Below are positions 41,740 through 51,769 of a DNA stretch of 64,000 nucleotides, one piece after another. Origin of the DNA: Halorarius halobius (lineage in GTDB: Archaea > Halobacteriota > Halobacteria > Halobacteriales > Haloarculaceae). The position numbers and the translations under genes were made by a program. The stretch's first letter is position 1. Each line of letters starts with the position of its first letter. Below the pieces are notes generated by a model. The model was not told where the DNA came from and did no database searches. It saw only the letters and a program-made list of their open reading frames with translations. Where the stretch lies: the NCBI RefSeq assembly GCF_024298865.1, contig NZ_CP101161.1:2315227-2379226 (forward strand). The letters run 5' to 3'.

Positions 41740-43578
41740 TCAGTCCAGCACGACCAGCGGGTCGCCCTGGTCGACCGACTGACCTTCCTCGACGGCCACC
41801 TCGGTGACGGTGCCGCCGAACTCCGCGACGACGTCGTTCTCCATCTTCATCGCCTCCAGCACGAGCAGGACATCGCCCGACCCGACCTCGTCGCCCTCGG
41901 CGACGTTGAGTTCGAGGATGGTCCCCTGCATCTCGGCGTTGACGACCTCGCCCTCCGCGGAGACGGAGGGGCTGGCACCGCCGCCCCCGCCACCGGATGA
42001 GCCGCCGCCTCCGCCGCCCCCGCCACCGCCGCCGGCGGGTCGCTGGGCCTGCTGGGGGAGCGCGCTCTCCTCTAAGTCGACCTCGAACCGCTTGCCGTTC
42101 ACCTCGATGGTGAACTCGCGGGTGACCGTCTCCTCGTCGTCGTCGCCGGCCGCGGTCTCGGAGCCGTACTCCTGCTGGTACTCCTCCGTGGGGAGTTCCT
42201 CGAGCGTCTCGTCGAGGTACTTCGTGGTGTGCGTGCTCCCGACGAACGCGTCGTTCTCCAGCATCATCAGGTGGAACGGGATGACCGTGACGATGCCGTC
42301 GATGTCGTACTCCTCGAGCGCGCGCTTCGAGCGGGCGATACACTCCTCGCGGTCCTCGCCGTGGACGATGAGCTTCGCTATCATCGAGTCGTAGTCCGTG
42401 ACGAGGTCGTCGCCCTGCCGGAGCGCGTCGTCCATGCGGACGCCGATGCCGCCCGGCGGGTCGTACGTCTCCAGCGAGCCCCCCTGCGCGGGGGCGAATT
42501 CGTCGGTGGCGTCCTCCGCGTTGATGCGGAACTCCATCGCGTGGCCCTCCAGGTCCACGTCGTCCTGCGAGAAGGTGAGTTCCTCGCCGGCGGCGACCCG
42601 AATCTGCCACTTCACGATGTCGATGCCCGTCAGTTCCTCCGTGACGGTGTGCTCGACCTGGATGCGGGTGTTGACTTCGAGGAAGTAGAAGTTCGTCTCC
42701 GGACCGAGCAGTTCGCCCGGCTCGCGGTCGGGGTCCTCCTCGACGAGGAACTCGAAGGTGCCGGCGTTGTAGTAGTCGGCCTCGTCGGCGCCGCGGCGCG
42801 CGGCCTCGCCGATTTCCTCGCGCAGGTCGTCGGAGAGTGCCGCCGACGGCCCCTCCTCGATGACCTTCTGGTGCCGCCGTTGCAGGGAGCAGTCACGCTC
42901 GCCGAGATGCCGGACGTTGCCGTGCTCGTCCGCGAGTATCTGCACCTCGACGTGGCGCGGGTTCTCCAGATAGCGCTCGAGGTAGACGGAGTCGTTGTCG
43001 AAGTACGCCTCCCCCTCGCGTTTCGCGGCGTCGAGTTGGTCTTCGGCCTCTTCTGGGTCGCGGACGACCTTCATCCCGCGGCCGCCGCCGCCCCCCTCCG
43101 CCTTGATGGCGACCGGATAGCCGTGCTCCTCGCCGAACTCCTTCACCTCGTCGGCGGTGTCGACGGGGTCCGTCGTCCCCGGGACGATGGGGACGTCGGC
43201 GGCGTTCATGATGGTCCGCGCCTTGGTCTTCTCGCCGGCCTGCTCCATCGACTCGCTGGACGGACCGACCCACGTCACGCCCTCGGCGTCTTCGACCTTC
43301 TCGGCGAACTCGGCGTTCTCCGCGAGGAAGCCGTACCCCGGGTGAATGGCGTCGGCACCGGCCTTCTGGGCGGCCTCGATGACGGCCTCGTGGTCGAGAT
43401 ACGAGTCCGCGGCGCGCGCGGGGCCGATGTTGTACGCCTCGTCCGCGTACCGGACGTGCCCGGCGTGTTTGTCCGCCTCGCTGTAGACGGCGACGGTGTC
43501 GACACCGAGGTCTTCACAGGCCCGCATCACGCGGACCGCGATCTCGCCCCGGTTGGCGACGAGTACCTTGTCGAACAT
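41740..43578 (-). CDS. pccA: Acetyl/propionyl-CoA carboxylase, biotin carboxylase plus BCCP subunit
   Basis: This 612-residue subunit carboxylates its own biotin using ATP and bicarbonate. It has the biotin-carboxylase N-terminus [17 protein letters not shown], the ATP-grasp loop [14 protein letters not shown], and [16 protein letters not shown]. The C-terminal BCCP domain carries the biotinyl lysine in LEAMKMEND (Lys578). The two are joined by a linker of about 30 residues that is almost only Gly and Ser, an unusual composition. The intact enzyme also needs PccB and PccX, encoded just upstream. A separate promoter may lie in the 129-bp gap after pccX. Confidence 0.95.
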   Translation of the reverse strand: MFDKVLVANRGEIAVRVMRACEDLGVDTVAVYSEADKHAGHVRYADEAYNIGPARAADSYLDHEAVIEAAQKAGADAIHPGYGFLAENAEFAEKVEDAEGVTWVGPSSESMEQAGEKTKARTIMNAADVPIVPGTTDPVDTADEVKEFGEEHGYPVAIKAEGGGGGRGMKVVRDPEEAEDQLDAAKREGEAYFDNDSVYLERYLENPRHVEVQILADEHGNVRHLGERDCSLQRRHQKVIEEGPSAALSDDLREEIGEAARRGADEADYYNAGTFEFLVEEDPDREPGELLGPETNFYFLEVNTRIQVEHTVTEELTGIDIVKWQIRVAAGEELTFSQDDVDLEGHAMEFRINAEDATDEFAPAQGGSLETYDPPGGIGVRMDDALRQGDDLVTDYDSMIAKLIVHGEDREECIARSKRALEEYDIDGIVTVIPFHLMMLENDAFVGSTHTTKYLDETLEELPTEEYQQEYGSETAAGDDDEETVTREFTIEVNGKRFEVDLEESALPQQAQRPAGGGGGGGGGGGSSGGGGGGASPSVSAEGEVVNAEMQGTILELNVAEGDEVGSGDVLLVLEAMKMENDVVAEFGGTVTEVAVEEGQSVDQGDPLVVLD

Positions 43579-43707
43579 TCCTGCCGACGACTGGCCCCGC
43601 GGTCCACCTTATTCTGTCGGTACCGGCCTATTTTCAACAGACAACCAGTTTGACGTTTTTGCCGTTTACCGTGCCGGACGGGGAAGTTTACGCGGGCCTC
43701 GGCTGGC

Positions 43708-43929
43708 TCAGTACCGGTCGGTGCGGCCGCTGGCGGCCCAGGCGTCGGTGGGCGCCTCGCGGGGGACGCGGACGGTCCGGTTCTGCAGGGCGTCGACCCG
43801 GCCGGCGAAGGCCCACCGCTTGCCGTCCCAGTCCGGAGCCGCGTCGTCCGCCTCGTCCTCCTCGAGGTACGCTGACAGCGCCGCGACGATGGCCGCGGCC
43901 TCCTCGGGGTCGGCGTCGTCGGGAATCAC
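43708..43929 (-). CDS. pccX: Small subunit of propionyl-CoA carboxylase (PccX-like)
   Basis: This is a 73-residue acidic protein (helical start [21 protein letters not shown], then [15 protein letters not shown] and a basic [13 protein letters not shown] end). It begins with GTG at 43927-43929, overlapping the pccB stop (GTGA). In Haloferax mediterranei a small third subunit, PccX, encoded between pccB and pccA is needed for carboxylase activity; size, position and composition match here. The pattern also resembles the epsilon subunits of actinobacterial carboxylases. Confidence 0.85.
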   Translation of the reverse strand: MIPDDADPEEAAAIVAALSAYLEEDEADDAAPDWDGKRWAFAGRVDALQNRTVRVPREAPTDAWAASGRTDRY

Positions 43930-45467
43930 AGCGGGATGTTGCCGTGTTTGCGGTCGGGCTGGTCGGTGCGTTTCGTCTCCAGCATCTCGAGGTCCGAGAT
44001 GAGACGCCGGCGGGTGTCTTCGGGTTCGAGCACGTCGTCGACGAAGCCGCGTTCGGCCGCCGTGTACGGGTTGGCGAACGCTTCGCGGTACTCCTCGATG
44101 AGCTGTTCGCGCCGCGCCTGCACGTCGTCGGCGGCTTCGAGTTCGTCGCTGTAGAGGATGTTGACCGCACCTTTCGGTCCCATCACGGCGATTTCGGCGG
44201 TCGGCCACGCGTAGTTGACGTCCGCCTCCAGATGTTTGGAGGCCATCACGTCGTACGCGCCGCCGTACGCCTTCCGCGTGATGACGGTCGCCAGCGGGAC
44301 GGTGGCCTCGCTGTAGGCGTACAGCAGTTTCGCGCCGTGTTTGATGATGCCGCCGTGCTCCTGGTCTTTGCCGGGCATGAAGCCGGGCACGTCGACGAAC
44401 GTCAGGATGGGGATGTTGAACGCGTCGCAGAAGCGGACGAACCGCGCGCCCTTCAGCGAGGCGTCGATGTCGAGCGTGCCGGCGTTGACGCGGGGCTGGT
44501 TGCCGACGATGCCCACCGAGCGCCCGTCCAGACGCGCGAACCCGGTGACGAGGTTGCGGGCGTAGTTCTCCGCACACTCGAAGAACGAGCCCTCGTCGAC
44601 GACGCCGTCGACCACGTCGACGATGTCGTACGGCTTCCGCGGCTCGTCGGGGACGACGCCGGCCACGTCAGCGTCGCGGTCGGGGTCGTCCCACGGTTCG
44701 ACGCGCGGCGGGTCCTCGACGTTGTTCTGCGGCAAGTAGGAGAGGAGCCGCTGGATGTCGTCGAGCGCCTCCTCCTCGGCCGGCTCGGCGAAGTCGGCGA
44801 CGCCCGACTTGGAGGTGTGGGTCTTGGTGCCGCCGAGCTCCTCGAAGGTGACCTCCTCGCCCGTGACCGTCTTGATGACCTCCGGGCCGGTGATCATCAT
44901 GTGGCTCGTCTCCTCGACCATGAAGATGAAGTCCGTAATCGCGGGCGAGTAGACGGCGCCGCCGGCACACGGCCCCATGATGGCCGATATCTGGGGGACG
45001 ACGCCCGACGCCTTCTGGTTGCGGTGGAAGATGTCCGCGTAGCCCGCAAGCGAGTCGATGCCTTCCTGGATGCGCGCGCCGGCGGAGTCGTTGAGGCCGA
45101 CGATGGGCGCGCCCGTCTCGAGCGCGCGGTCCATCACCTTACAGACCTTCTCGGCGAACACCTCGCCGAGCGACCCGCCGAACACGGTGAAGTCGTGGGC
45201 GAACACGAACACCTTGCGGCCGTTCACGTCGCCGTAGCCGGTGACGACGCCGTCGCCCGCGGGCCGGTTCTCCTCCATGTCGAAGTTCGTCGAGCGGTGC
45301 TTCCGGAGCATGTCGAACTCCTCGAAGGTACCGTCGTCGAGGAAGTACTCGACCCGCTCGCGGGCGGTCATCTTCCCCTTCTCGTGCTGTTTCTCGATCC
45401 GCTCCTCGCCGCCACCCTTGCGGGCGTCGGCCTTGCGCTCGCGCAGTTCGTCGCGCTTCTCGTCCAT
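43926..45467 (-). CDS. pccB: Propionyl/acetyl-CoA carboxylase carboxyltransferase subunit
   Basis: This 513-residue subunit moves the carboxyl group from biotin to propionyl-CoA (or acetyl-CoA). Crotonase-like oxyanion sites are [22 protein letters not shown] with [18 protein letters not shown] in the first half, and [25 protein letters not shown] with [14 protein letters not shown] in the second. Propionyl-CoA is the likely main substrate, as haloarchaea use the methylmalonyl route and make few fatty acids. I put the start at ATG 45465-45467 ([19 protein letters not shown]); a longer frame exists. Confidence 0.95.
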   Translation of the reverse strand: MDEKRDELRERKADARKGGGEERIEKQHEKGKMTARERVEYFLDDGTFEEFDMLRKHRSTNFDMEENRPAGDGVVTGYGDVNGRKVFVFAHDFTVFGGSLGEVFAEKVCKVMDRALETGAPIVGLNDSAGARIQEGIDSLAGYADIFHRNQKASGVVPQISAIMGPCAGGAVYSPAITDFIFMVEETSHMMITGPEVIKTVTGEEVTFEELGGTKTHTSKSGVADFAEPAEEEALDDIQRLLSYLPQNNVEDPPRVEPWDDPDRDADVAGVVPDEPRKPYDIVDVVDGVVDEGSFFECAENYARNLVTGFARLDGRSVGIVGNQPRVNAGTLDIDASLKGARFVRFCDAFNIPILTFVDVPGFMPGKDQEHGGIIKHGAKLLYAYSEATVPLATVITRKAYGGAYDVMASKHLEADVNYAWPTAEIAVMGPKGAVNILYSDELEAADDVQARREQLIEEYREAFANPYTAAERGFVDDVLEPEDTRRRLISDLEMLETKRTDQPDRKHGNIPL

Positions 45468-45558
45468 CGTCACGGCGACCACCGTACGCTCATTACGCTG
45501 GAGTGTGCCCCGGTGTCCAAAAGGCGTTCCGGCATTCACCGGGTCTGCCGGTATACGG

Positions 45559-46413
45559 TCACCGGAACGGGCTGGCGGGCCGCGAGAGCTTCTGGTGGAG
45601 CGTACGGAACTGCTGTTCGGTCATCTCCAGGTCCGCCCGGAGCGACTCCAGTTCCGCCTCGCGGTGGACCGCCTCCGTGCGGTCCTCGACGAACACGCTC
45701 ACGCCGTCCTCGCTCGGATAGGCGTGTAGTTCGACGTGGACGTGCTCGTCGCCGATGTCGAGTTCGTCGGTGACGTGGGTCTCCCGCTGGTCGGAGAGTG
45801 CGGTCCGGAGCGCGTCGGCCGCCGCCGTCCCCTCGGCGCTCGGGAACTTCTCCCACAGCACCGCCCCCTCCAGTTCCATCGCCGGGCGCCCCAGGAGCCG
45901 CTCGGCGTGCTCGTTGACGTACGTGAACCGGAACGCCTCGTCGAACGCGACGAAGGCGACGGTGATGCGCTCGTATATCTCCCGGATGCGGCGGTCCGCC
46001 TCGGCGGCCCGCTCCTGTGCGCGGCGACGCTCCACGAGCGTCGCGATGCGCGTTCCCAGGAGCCGGTACTGTTCCGTTCCGGTCGTCTTCCGGAGGTAGT
46101 CGGTGACCCCCGCCGAGATGGCCTCGCTGGCTATCTCCTCGCTCCCCTTCCCCGTGAAGAACACCACTGGGAGGTCCTCGTCGAGTTCGCGAACCCGCCG
46201 GAGTACGGTCAGCCCGTCCATCGTCGCCATCTTGTAGTCCGTGACGACGCAGTCCACGCCGCCCTCCTCGACGCGCGCCAGCGCGGCGTCGGGCTCGGTG
46301 TACCCCTCGACCGTGATGGTCTCGTGGGCCTGCTCGACGAACTCGCGAGACAGGGTCAGCAGGTCGGCGTCGTCGTCGAGGTGGACCGTGGTTATCGGGC
46401 TGTCCGGAATCAT
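45559..46413 (-). CDS. Receiver-PAS signalling protein
   Basis: This is a 284-residue protein. The receiver domain (3-120) has HLDDD, phospho-acceptor Asp in CVVTDYKMA, Thr in FFTGKGSEE and Lys in DYLRKT. The PAS domain (about 140-255) includes [24 protein letters not shown] and [13 protein letters not shown], then a C-terminal coiled stretch ([23 protein letters not shown]). There is no kinase or output domain. It resembles the protein at 27425-28207. The ATG at 46411-46413 fits the receiver start. Confidence 0.9.
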   Translation of the reverse strand: MIPDSPITTVHLDDDADLLTLSREFVEQAHETITVEGYTEPDAALARVEEGGVDCVVTDYKMATMDGLTVLRRVRELDEDLPVVFFTGKGSEEIASEAISAGVTDYLRKTTGTEQYRLLGTRIATLVERRRAQERAAEADRRIREIYERITVAFVAFDEAFRFTYVNEHAERLLGRPAMELEGAVLWEKFPSAEGTAAADALRTALSDQRETHVTDELDIGDEHVHVELHAYPSEDGVSVFVEDRTEAVHREAELESLRADLEMTEQQFRTLHQKLSRPASPFR

Positions 46414-46489
46414 GAGTTCCAGACGCGCTACGTAGCAATAAGTGTTCAGTTGGAAACGACACGCACGAAAGTCGATAGCACGCTCCGGG

Positions 46490-47812
46490 CTACACCGGCG
46501 CACCCGTGAGGTTGAACAGGCTGAGCGCGACCGTCCCGACGACGGCCAGCAGGACGACCGTCCTGAGTGCCCACAGCCACGCGGGCGCCAGGTCGTCCAT
46601 CCGGTCGCCCGCCCCCGTCCGGAGTTCGTCGACGGCGTCCTCGGCCATCACCCAGCCGACGAAGAACACGACCAGAAGCACCGCCACCGGAAGCAGGAGC
46701 CCGACCGCCACGCTGTCGAACCAGCCGAGCCAGCCCTCAGCCCACGCGGACGGCAGACCCAGGAGGAACACGACGCTCCCGAGCACCGCGGAGGTCCGCT
46801 TGCGCTCGGTGCCGTGGTTGTCAACGAGGTACGACACCACCACCTCGAGAAGCGAGATGGCCGACGACAGCGCCGCGGTGAGGACGACCAGGAAGAACGC
46901 CAGACCGAGCACGCGCCCGAGAAGTCCCAGCGCCGACAGCGCCGTCGGCATAGCCACGAACACCGCACCCGGCCCGGACGTCTCCGGCGAGACGCCCTGC
47001 GTGAAGAGTAGCGGGAACACGACGAGGCCCGCGAGCACGCCGATGAACGTGTTCGTCGCCGCGATGGTCACGCCGTCGACGCCCAGGCTCTCGTCGTCGC
47101 CGATGTAGGAGGCGTACGTTATCATCACCGCGAACCCGAGCGACAGCGAGAACAGCGCCTGTCCGACCGCCGCGGGGACGACGCTCGGTGCGTTCGCCAC
47201 GATGGCGCCCACGTCCGGGCTGAGGAAGTAGTCGTACGCTTCGGCGGCGCCCGACAGCGTCGCGCCGTACGCCGCCAGGCCCAGCAGGATGAGCACGATG
47301 CTCGGCACCATCAGTTTCGTCGCGCGCTCGATGCCGCCCTCGATACCGAACGCCACGATGCCGACGACCAGCGCCATGAACACTGCGTGGAACGCGACGG
47401 CCTCGGGGCCGACGGAGATGGCGCCGAAGTACTCGTTGGGGGCGCCGAAGTACGCGCCGGTGAAACTGGCGCCGACGTACCGGATGACCCACCCGCCGAC
47501 GACGCTGTAGTACGACAGCGTCCAGAAGCCGGCGAACACCCCCAGCGCGCCGACGGCCCGCCAGCCGGGACGGCCGAGACGGTCGAACGCGCCGATGGCA
47601 CTCCGCTCGGCCCGGCGGCCGACCACGAACTCCGCGAGGATGGCCGGCAGGCCGATGACGACTACCGCCACCAGATACACCAGCAGGAACGCCGCACCGC
47701 CGTTGGTCGCGGTCTGGAACGGGAACCGCCAGATGTTCCCGAGACCGACTGCGCTCCCGACCGACGCGAGGATGAACCCGAGTCGCGTCGCCCACGTCTC
47801 CCTGTCTGCCAT
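46490..47812 (-). CDS. Sodium-dependent neurotransmitter-symporter-family transporter
   Basis: This is a 440-residue LeuT-fold protein with about 12 helices. The N-terminal Na+ and substrate site is seen in RLGFILASVGSAVGLGNIWRFP. Others are LPAILAEFVVGRRA, the broken helix 6 region ALFSLSLGFAVMITYASYIGDD and AVLTAALSSAISLLEVVVSYL. Members import amino acids or related osmolytes with Na+, fitting a high-salt life. The substrate is unknown. It lies 76 nt upstream of the receiver-PAS gene on the same strand. Confidence 0.93.
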   Translation of the reverse strand: MADRETWATRLGFILASVGSAVGLGNIWRFPFQTATNGGAAFLLVYLVAVVVIGLPAILAEFVVGRRAERSAIGAFDRLGRPGWRAVGALGVFAGFWTLSYYSVVGGWVIRYVGASFTGAYFGAPNEYFGAISVGPEAVAFHAVFMALVVGIVAFGIEGGIERATKLMVPSIVLILLGLAAYGATLSGAAEAYDYFLSPDVGAIVANAPSVVPAAVGQALFSLSLGFAVMITYASYIGDDESLGVDGVTIAATNTFIGVLAGLVVFPLLFTQGVSPETSGPGAVFVAMPTALSALGLLGRVLGLAFFLVVLTAALSSAISLLEVVVSYLVDNHGTERKRTSAVLGSVVFLLGLPSAWAEGWLGWFDSVAVGLLLPVAVLLVVFFVGWVMAEDAVDELRTGAGDRMDDLAPAWLWALRTVVLLAVVGTVALSLFNLTGAPV

Positions 47813-48113
47813 GCTGTCAGGCGTATCCGGGGGCACCGGATAAACGGCGCGGAACTGCCGTAGGAATGCTAACGCAGGGCGTCCACGGACTGGGCGGCTG
47901 TCCGCCACGACCCCGACACGGCGGTCGCCCGTATGTGCGTCACGCCGCTATCTCGGCGTTCGCTACGGCGGGCCGATGAAACGGCACACCGGGTAGCTCA
48001 CGCCTCTCCCTCGGCGTTCGCTACGGCGGGCCGATAAAACGGCACACAGGGTAGCTCACGCCTCTCCCTCGGCGTTCGCTACGGCGGGCCGATGAAATGG
48101 CACACCGGGTAGC
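47813..48113. other. Gene-free interval dominated by a tandem repeat
   Basis: These 301 bases separate the symporter start from the SDR stop. No gene is visible. The right half is the 58-bp repeat array (47953 onward). The left part (47813-47952) should carry the symporter promoter but shows no clear element beyond a degenerate fragment of the repeat (TCACGCCGCTATC, 47940-47952). Confidence 0.75.
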
Positions 48114-48126
48114 TCACGCCTCGCCG
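47953..48126. repeat. Three 58-bp tandem repeats overlapping the 3' end of the SDR gene
   Basis: Units start at 47953, 48011 and 48069. Copies 1 and 2 differ at two bases, copy 3 at a few. On the minus strand each unit contains a copy of the last codons and stop of the SDR gene (GA-GAG-GCG-TGA in copies 1 and 2, GC-GAG-GCG-TGA in the real end), so the gene's 3' end and trailer were tandemly triplicated. Each unit also has a TCGGC...GCCGA dyad. Confidence 0.93.
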
Positions 48127-48821
48127 TACACGGGCACTGCGGCGCCGCTCGTCACGCTTGTGGCCTCCGAACACAGCGCCATGAACGTCGCGGCGATGTC
48201 GGCGGGGTCGACCCACTTGGAGTGGTCCGAGTCGGGCATCATCTCGCGGTTCGCGGGGGTGTCGATGACCGACGGCATCACCGCGTTCGCCCGCACTGTC
48301 CCGCGGTTCTCCTCGGCGATGCTCTCGGTCAGCAGGCGGACGCCGGCCTTGGAGGCGCGGTACAGCGCGTCGCCCTCGCCGCCCTCCAGCGACGACCGTG
48401 CGGACACCGAGACGATGGCTCCCTCCGTCTCCCGGAGATGCGGCAGGGCGTGTTTCGACGCCAGGAACGCCGTCTTCAGGTTCACGTCGAACAGCATGTC
48501 GAACTGGTCGGCGTCCGTCTCGTCGACGGGGTCGCCGCCGCGCCACGTACCCGCGACGTTACAGAGGTAGTCGAGACGGCCGTGCGCGCCGACTACCGCG
48601 TCTATCGTCTCCCGCACGTCGCTCTCGTCGGTGAAGTCGCCCTCGTAAAACTCGACGGTCTCGGGGTCGAGCAGTGCGTCCTCGTCGTCCGGCGCCCGCA
48701 CGTCCGCGGCACAGACCGTCGCGCCCGCGTCGGCGAACGCCTCCGCGACGGCGCTCCCGAGCGCTCCGCTCGCGCCGGTCACCAGCACCACCTCCTCGCT
48801 GAAGTCGAACTCGACGGACAT
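48114..48821 (-). CDS. Short-chain dehydrogenase/reductase
   Basis: This 235-residue SDR enzyme has the NAD(P) loop VLVTGASGALGSAVAEAF, the CNVAG equivalent of NNAG, and the catalytic set in IVSVSARSS (Ser) and YRASKAG (Tyr-x3-Lys). The acidic end of strand 2 (AADVRAPD) favours NAD(H). The substrate is unknown. Its last codons and stop lie in the third unit of a 58-bp tandem repeat whose other copies carry the same tail sequence in the trailer. Confidence 0.93.
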   Translation of the reverse strand: MSVEFDFSEEVVLVTGASGALGSAVAEAFADAGATVCAADVRAPDDEDALLDPETVEFYEGDFTDESDVRETIDAVVGAHGRLDYLCNVAGTWRGGDPVDETDADQFDMLFDVNLKTAFLASKHALPHLRETEGAIVSVSARSSLEGGEGDALYRASKAGVRLLTESIAEENRGTVRANAVMPSVIDTPANREMMPDSDHSKWVDPADIAATFMALCSEATSVTSGAAVPVYGEA

Positions 48822-48875
48822 ACCGGCTGGAGGGCTCCGGCCCGCATAAATCCCCGAGGCGCCCAGGTCCGGACG

Positions 48876-49535
48876 CTACCCCGTCCGCGTCTCCAGTCGG
48901 GCCGCGACGGCCCCCACCACGTCGCTGAGGTACGCCGTCCCCCAGACGGCGACGATAACCGCACCGACGGTGTCGAACACCAGGTCCAGTAGCGTGTCCT
49001 CGAGCCCGTACTGTGTGAGCACCGACCCGGTTCCCAGCAGGGCGGCGGCCTCGCCGATGGCGAACTCGATGACCTCCCAGAACACGCCGAACGCGAGCGT
49101 CAACAGGAGGATGAACGCGAACATGAACTTCGGCGGCAGGCGCACCTCCTCGGAGTGGACATCGACGGCCCGCGCGACGGTGTAGCCGGCGGCGGCGACG
49201 ACGCTGGCCGACAGCGCGTGGGTCATGTGGTCCCACCAGCCCGTGTTCGCGTAGAACGACCCGCCCCCGCCCGGGACGCCGACGGTGCCGAGTGCGTGGA
49301 GGAACACGGCGGTGGTAATCCACAGCGTCAGCCCGGCGTCGAGCGGGATGCCGTAGTCCCGCTCCAGAATGGGGGGGAGCTGTGCCACCCCGAGCGCGAT
49401 GGCGCAGTTGACGATGATGCCGGTGTTGCCGCGCTCGATACCGACGAACAGCAGACCGACCAGCCCCACTTCCATCAGCCAGACGAGCCGTCGCTGGCGC
49501 TCGGCCGACAGCCCGAGTCGGTCGCGGAGCCTCAC
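48876..49535 (-). CDS. DUF2238 (YjdF-like) membrane protein
   Basis: This 219-residue protein has six or seven hydrophobic segments. The family signature is seen in ERGNTGIIVNCAIALGVAQLPPILERDYGIPLDA (in that order) and NTGWWDHMTHALSASVVAAAGYT, with conserved Asp and His near the membrane, then FGVFWEVIEFA. YjdF-type proteins have no established role. The GTG start (49533-49535) overlaps the stop of the upstream membrane-protein gene (GTGA), so the pair is coupled. Confidence 0.85.
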   Translation of the reverse strand: MRLRDRLGLSAERQRRLVWLMEVGLVGLLFVGIERGNTGIIVNCAIALGVAQLPPILERDYGIPLDAGLTLWITTAVFLHALGTVGVPGGGGSFYANTGWWDHMTHALSASVVAAAGYTVARAVDVHSEEVRLPPKFMFAFILLLTLAFGVFWEVIEFAIGEAAALLGTGSVLTQYGLEDTLLDLVFDTVGAVIVAVWGTAYLSDVVGAVAARLETRTG

Positions 49536-50179
49536 GGCATCACCTCCTCGACGGGGAGCGTCTCCTCGCCCCGGCGGCGTCGGCGGAAGTAGAGCTGGAA
49601 CACGGCGCCTGCGGCCACGCCCGCGAGGAAGGAGGCGACGAACTCCAGCATCAGTGCCTCCTCGGCGGCTGACAGCGCCGCTTCCGGCGCGCCCAACCCC
49701 CCAGCCGGGAGCAGTAGCGTCGTCCCCAGAAGCAGGTCGGAGGCGAACCGGACGACGGCCCACACGCCGGCCGTCGCCATCGTCGTCACCACCACGAACG
49801 CGACGGCGAACCGGTGGTTCATCTCCACCGGCGTCAGCAGGTCGAGTTCGACGGCGACGACCAGTGCCAGCGCCGCGACCGAAAGGTACGAGGCGACGTT
49901 CCCCCGGAACGCGGTGAGTTCGGTCGTTACGACTCTGCCCAGAAGCGGTAACACGGCGAGAAGCAACACCTCCCACGGGAGCATCGCCGTCGGGTCGCGG
50001 AACGTCACCGCCGGGACGACGGCGATGGCGGCGACCGAAAGCGCGAAGCCGGCCCACAGCAGGTCGCCGGCGAGCAAACTCCCGCCGGCGACGGCGACGA
50101 CGAATCCCACGAGGAGCCACGACAGCACCGCGTTCCGTTCCGCGTCCTCCAGCACCGAACCGATACCTGACGCGCTCAT
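49532..50179 (-). CDS. Membrane protein of unknown function
   Basis: This 215-residue protein has about six membrane helices, among them AVLSWLLVGFVVAVAGGSLLA, VLLLAVLPLLGRVVT, ASYLSVAALALVVAVEL and EFVASFLAGVAAGAVFQLYF. A basic stretch FRRRRRGEE follows the last helix. I do not recognise the family. It overlaps the YjdF-like gene by four bases, and the two are likely to work as a membrane pair. The metal-dependent hydrolase gene lies 24 nt upstream on the same strand. Confidence 0.75.
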   Translation of the reverse strand: MSASGIGSVLEDAERNAVLSWLLVGFVVAVAGGSLLAGDLLWAGFALSVAAIAVVPAVTFRDPTAMLPWEVLLLAVLPLLGRVVTTELTAFRGNVASYLSVAALALVVAVELDLLTPVEMNHRFAVAFVVVTTMATAGVWAVVRFASDLLLGTTLLLPAGGLGAPEAALSAAEEALMLEFVASFLAGVAAGAVFQLYFRRRRRGEETLPVEEVMP

Positions 50180-50203
50180 GCGGGCCCTTCCACCCCCGTT
50201 GCC

Positions 50204-51145
50204 TTAGAATGCCGTGCCGAGGTACGCGACGGTGTAGCCGACGACCGCAATCGACACCGCCGCCAGCCCCGTCGTCGCCGCCCGGAGGGGGTGGTCCCGC
50301 AGGTCGGCCAGCGACCGCGCTTCGAGCCCCGGTAGGGGCGCCGACAGCACGGCGCCCGTGGCCAGAAGCGGGAGCACGAAGTGGTACGACACCTCCAGCG
50401 TCGGCGCGGGCAACAGCACGGTCGCGGCCGCAAACCCGACGCCGAACGTCGCCCGGCCGGCGAGGTAGTCGGCGAGTCGCGCGCCGTCGACCCAGAGATA
50501 GACGCCGAGCGCCAGCCACATCGTCGCCAACTCGAGGTACAGCGGCGCGAGCAGGTTCAGCGTCGGGTCCGCGAACGCCGCCGGGCGAGCGGCGACGAGT
50601 GCCGCGTCCAGCGGGTAGAGAAACGCGGGCGGCTCCCCGGTCAACAGGTCGCCGAACGGGTGGGACAGCAGGCCGAGCGCCGCCGCCCCCGCGACGGTCC
50701 GCGCCCGGAGTCCGCGTCGTGTGCCGGCCGTCGCGAGCCCCAGCGCCGCCGCCGCGAGCACGAGCAGGACCCCCGCCGCGAGCACGCCCGACGCGGCCGC
50801 GGCGACGGCGACGACTGCCGCCAGCACCGCTACGGCGACCCCCCTGCCCGAACGGGTCCCCGTCGCCCACGCGCCGGCGGCGACGGCGACCACACCCCCG
50901 ACGAGAAGCGAGTGGGTCACCGCACGGTGGATGCGGTTGCCGGCCGACCAGAACCCCGCCGCGGCGTCGAGCGGCCCGTGGGCACCGACCAGCCCCACCG
51001 GCGCGTACAGCATGTCAACGTCGGGCGCGAGCGCGAACCCGCCCGCCAGCGCCCCCACCAACAGCGCCCGCTCGCGCGACCAGCCGGCGAGGTGGGCGGC
51101 CGCCGCCGCGAACGCGAACGCGAGAAGCCCGTGGCCGACGAACAT
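50204..51145 (-). CDS. DUF457-type membrane-bound metal-dependent hydrolase
   Basis: This is a 313-residue protein with eight or more helices. The first and later loops carry the metal-binding motif set of the LexA-binding/YdjM-like hydrolases: GHGLLAFAF, ALAPDVDML, HRAVTHSLLVGG and LSHPFGDLLTG. The His and Asp residues are all present. The catalysed reaction is unknown; the family is often linked to lipid or membrane metabolism. The C-terminal third is hydrophobic and divergent. Confidence 0.87.
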   Translation of the reverse strand: MFVGHGLLAFAFAAAAAHLAGWSRERALLVGALAGGFALAPDVDMLYAPVGLVGAHGPLDAAAGFWSAGNRIHRAVTHSLLVGGVVAVAAGAWATGTRSGRGVAVAVLAAVVAVAAAASGVLAAGVLLVLAAAALGLATAGTRRGLRARTVAGAAALGLLSHPFGDLLTGEPPAFLYPLDAALVAARPAAFADPTLNLLAPLYLELATMWLALGVYLWVDGARLADYLAGRATFGVGFAAATVLLPAPTLEVSYHFVLPLLATGAVLSAPLPGLEARSLADLRDHPLRAATTGLAAVSIAVVGYTVAYLGTAF

Positions 51146-51197
51146 ACCGTTCGTAGCCGGCGCGCGAATAAAAGTCGCGCGGCCGCCGTGTGGCGTG

Positions 51198-51734
51198 TCA
51201 GCCCGACTCCCCGTCGAGTTTGGTCCACTTCTTCTCTATCTCGGCGTTCGCACGGACGACGGTGTCGCCGTCGACGTCGAAGCGGGTCTTCCGGAGTTCG
51301 ATGGCGCGGACGGTACCGACGGTGCCGGCCGCGTCGACCCGGTCGCCGGGGTTGAAGTCGGGGTCGCGCAGGAGATAGACGCCGGCGACGGCGTCGGCTA
51401 TCATCCCCGAGAGCGCGTAGGAGACGCCCAGCGCGACGAACCCCGTCGCGGTCCCCAGCGACGCGGCGATACCCTCGAGGCCGACGATGGCGAGAAACGA
51501 GAGCACGACGCCGAACCCGAGAAACACGAGGACGATGGTGGCGACGAACTGCCGGTAGACGGCCGACTCGGTGGGGAGCGCACGGGCCAGCGCGAACCGC
51601 ACGCCAACCATCACCAGTTTGACGCCGACCGTGGCGACGACGAGGAACACGACCCCGGCGACGAGCGTCGGAAGCGCCGCCACTACCCCGTCGACGAACG
51701 CACGCAACGCTGTCAGGACCACGTCTTGCATCAT
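51198..51734 (-). CDS. Small mechanosensitive-channel-like (MscS-related) protein
   Basis: This is a 178-residue short member of the MscS group. It has three membrane helices (LPTLVAGVVFLVVATVGVKLV, FVATIVLVFLGFGVVLSFLAIVGLEG, and the pore-like helix SLGTATGFVALGVSYALSGMIADAVAGVYL). A truncated beta domain follows with FNPGDRVDAAGTVGTVRAIELRKTRFDVDGD. The C-terminal alpha/beta vestibule of full MscS is missing. It likely opens under osmotic downshift or acts as a regulatory subunit; the full-length paralog is at 54373-55353. Confidence 0.85.
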   Translation of the reverse strand: MMQDVVLTALRAFVDGVVAALPTLVAGVVFLVVATVGVKLVMVGVRFALARALPTESAVYRQFVATIVLVFLGFGVVLSFLAIVGLEGIAASLGTATGFVALGVSYALSGMIADAVAGVYLLRDPDFNPGDRVDAAGTVGTVRAIELRKTRFDVDGDTVVRANAEIEKKWTKLDGESG

Positions 51735-51769
51735 GTGGGGGGTTGTCGCGCCCCCGGGTCAAAAGTTCC

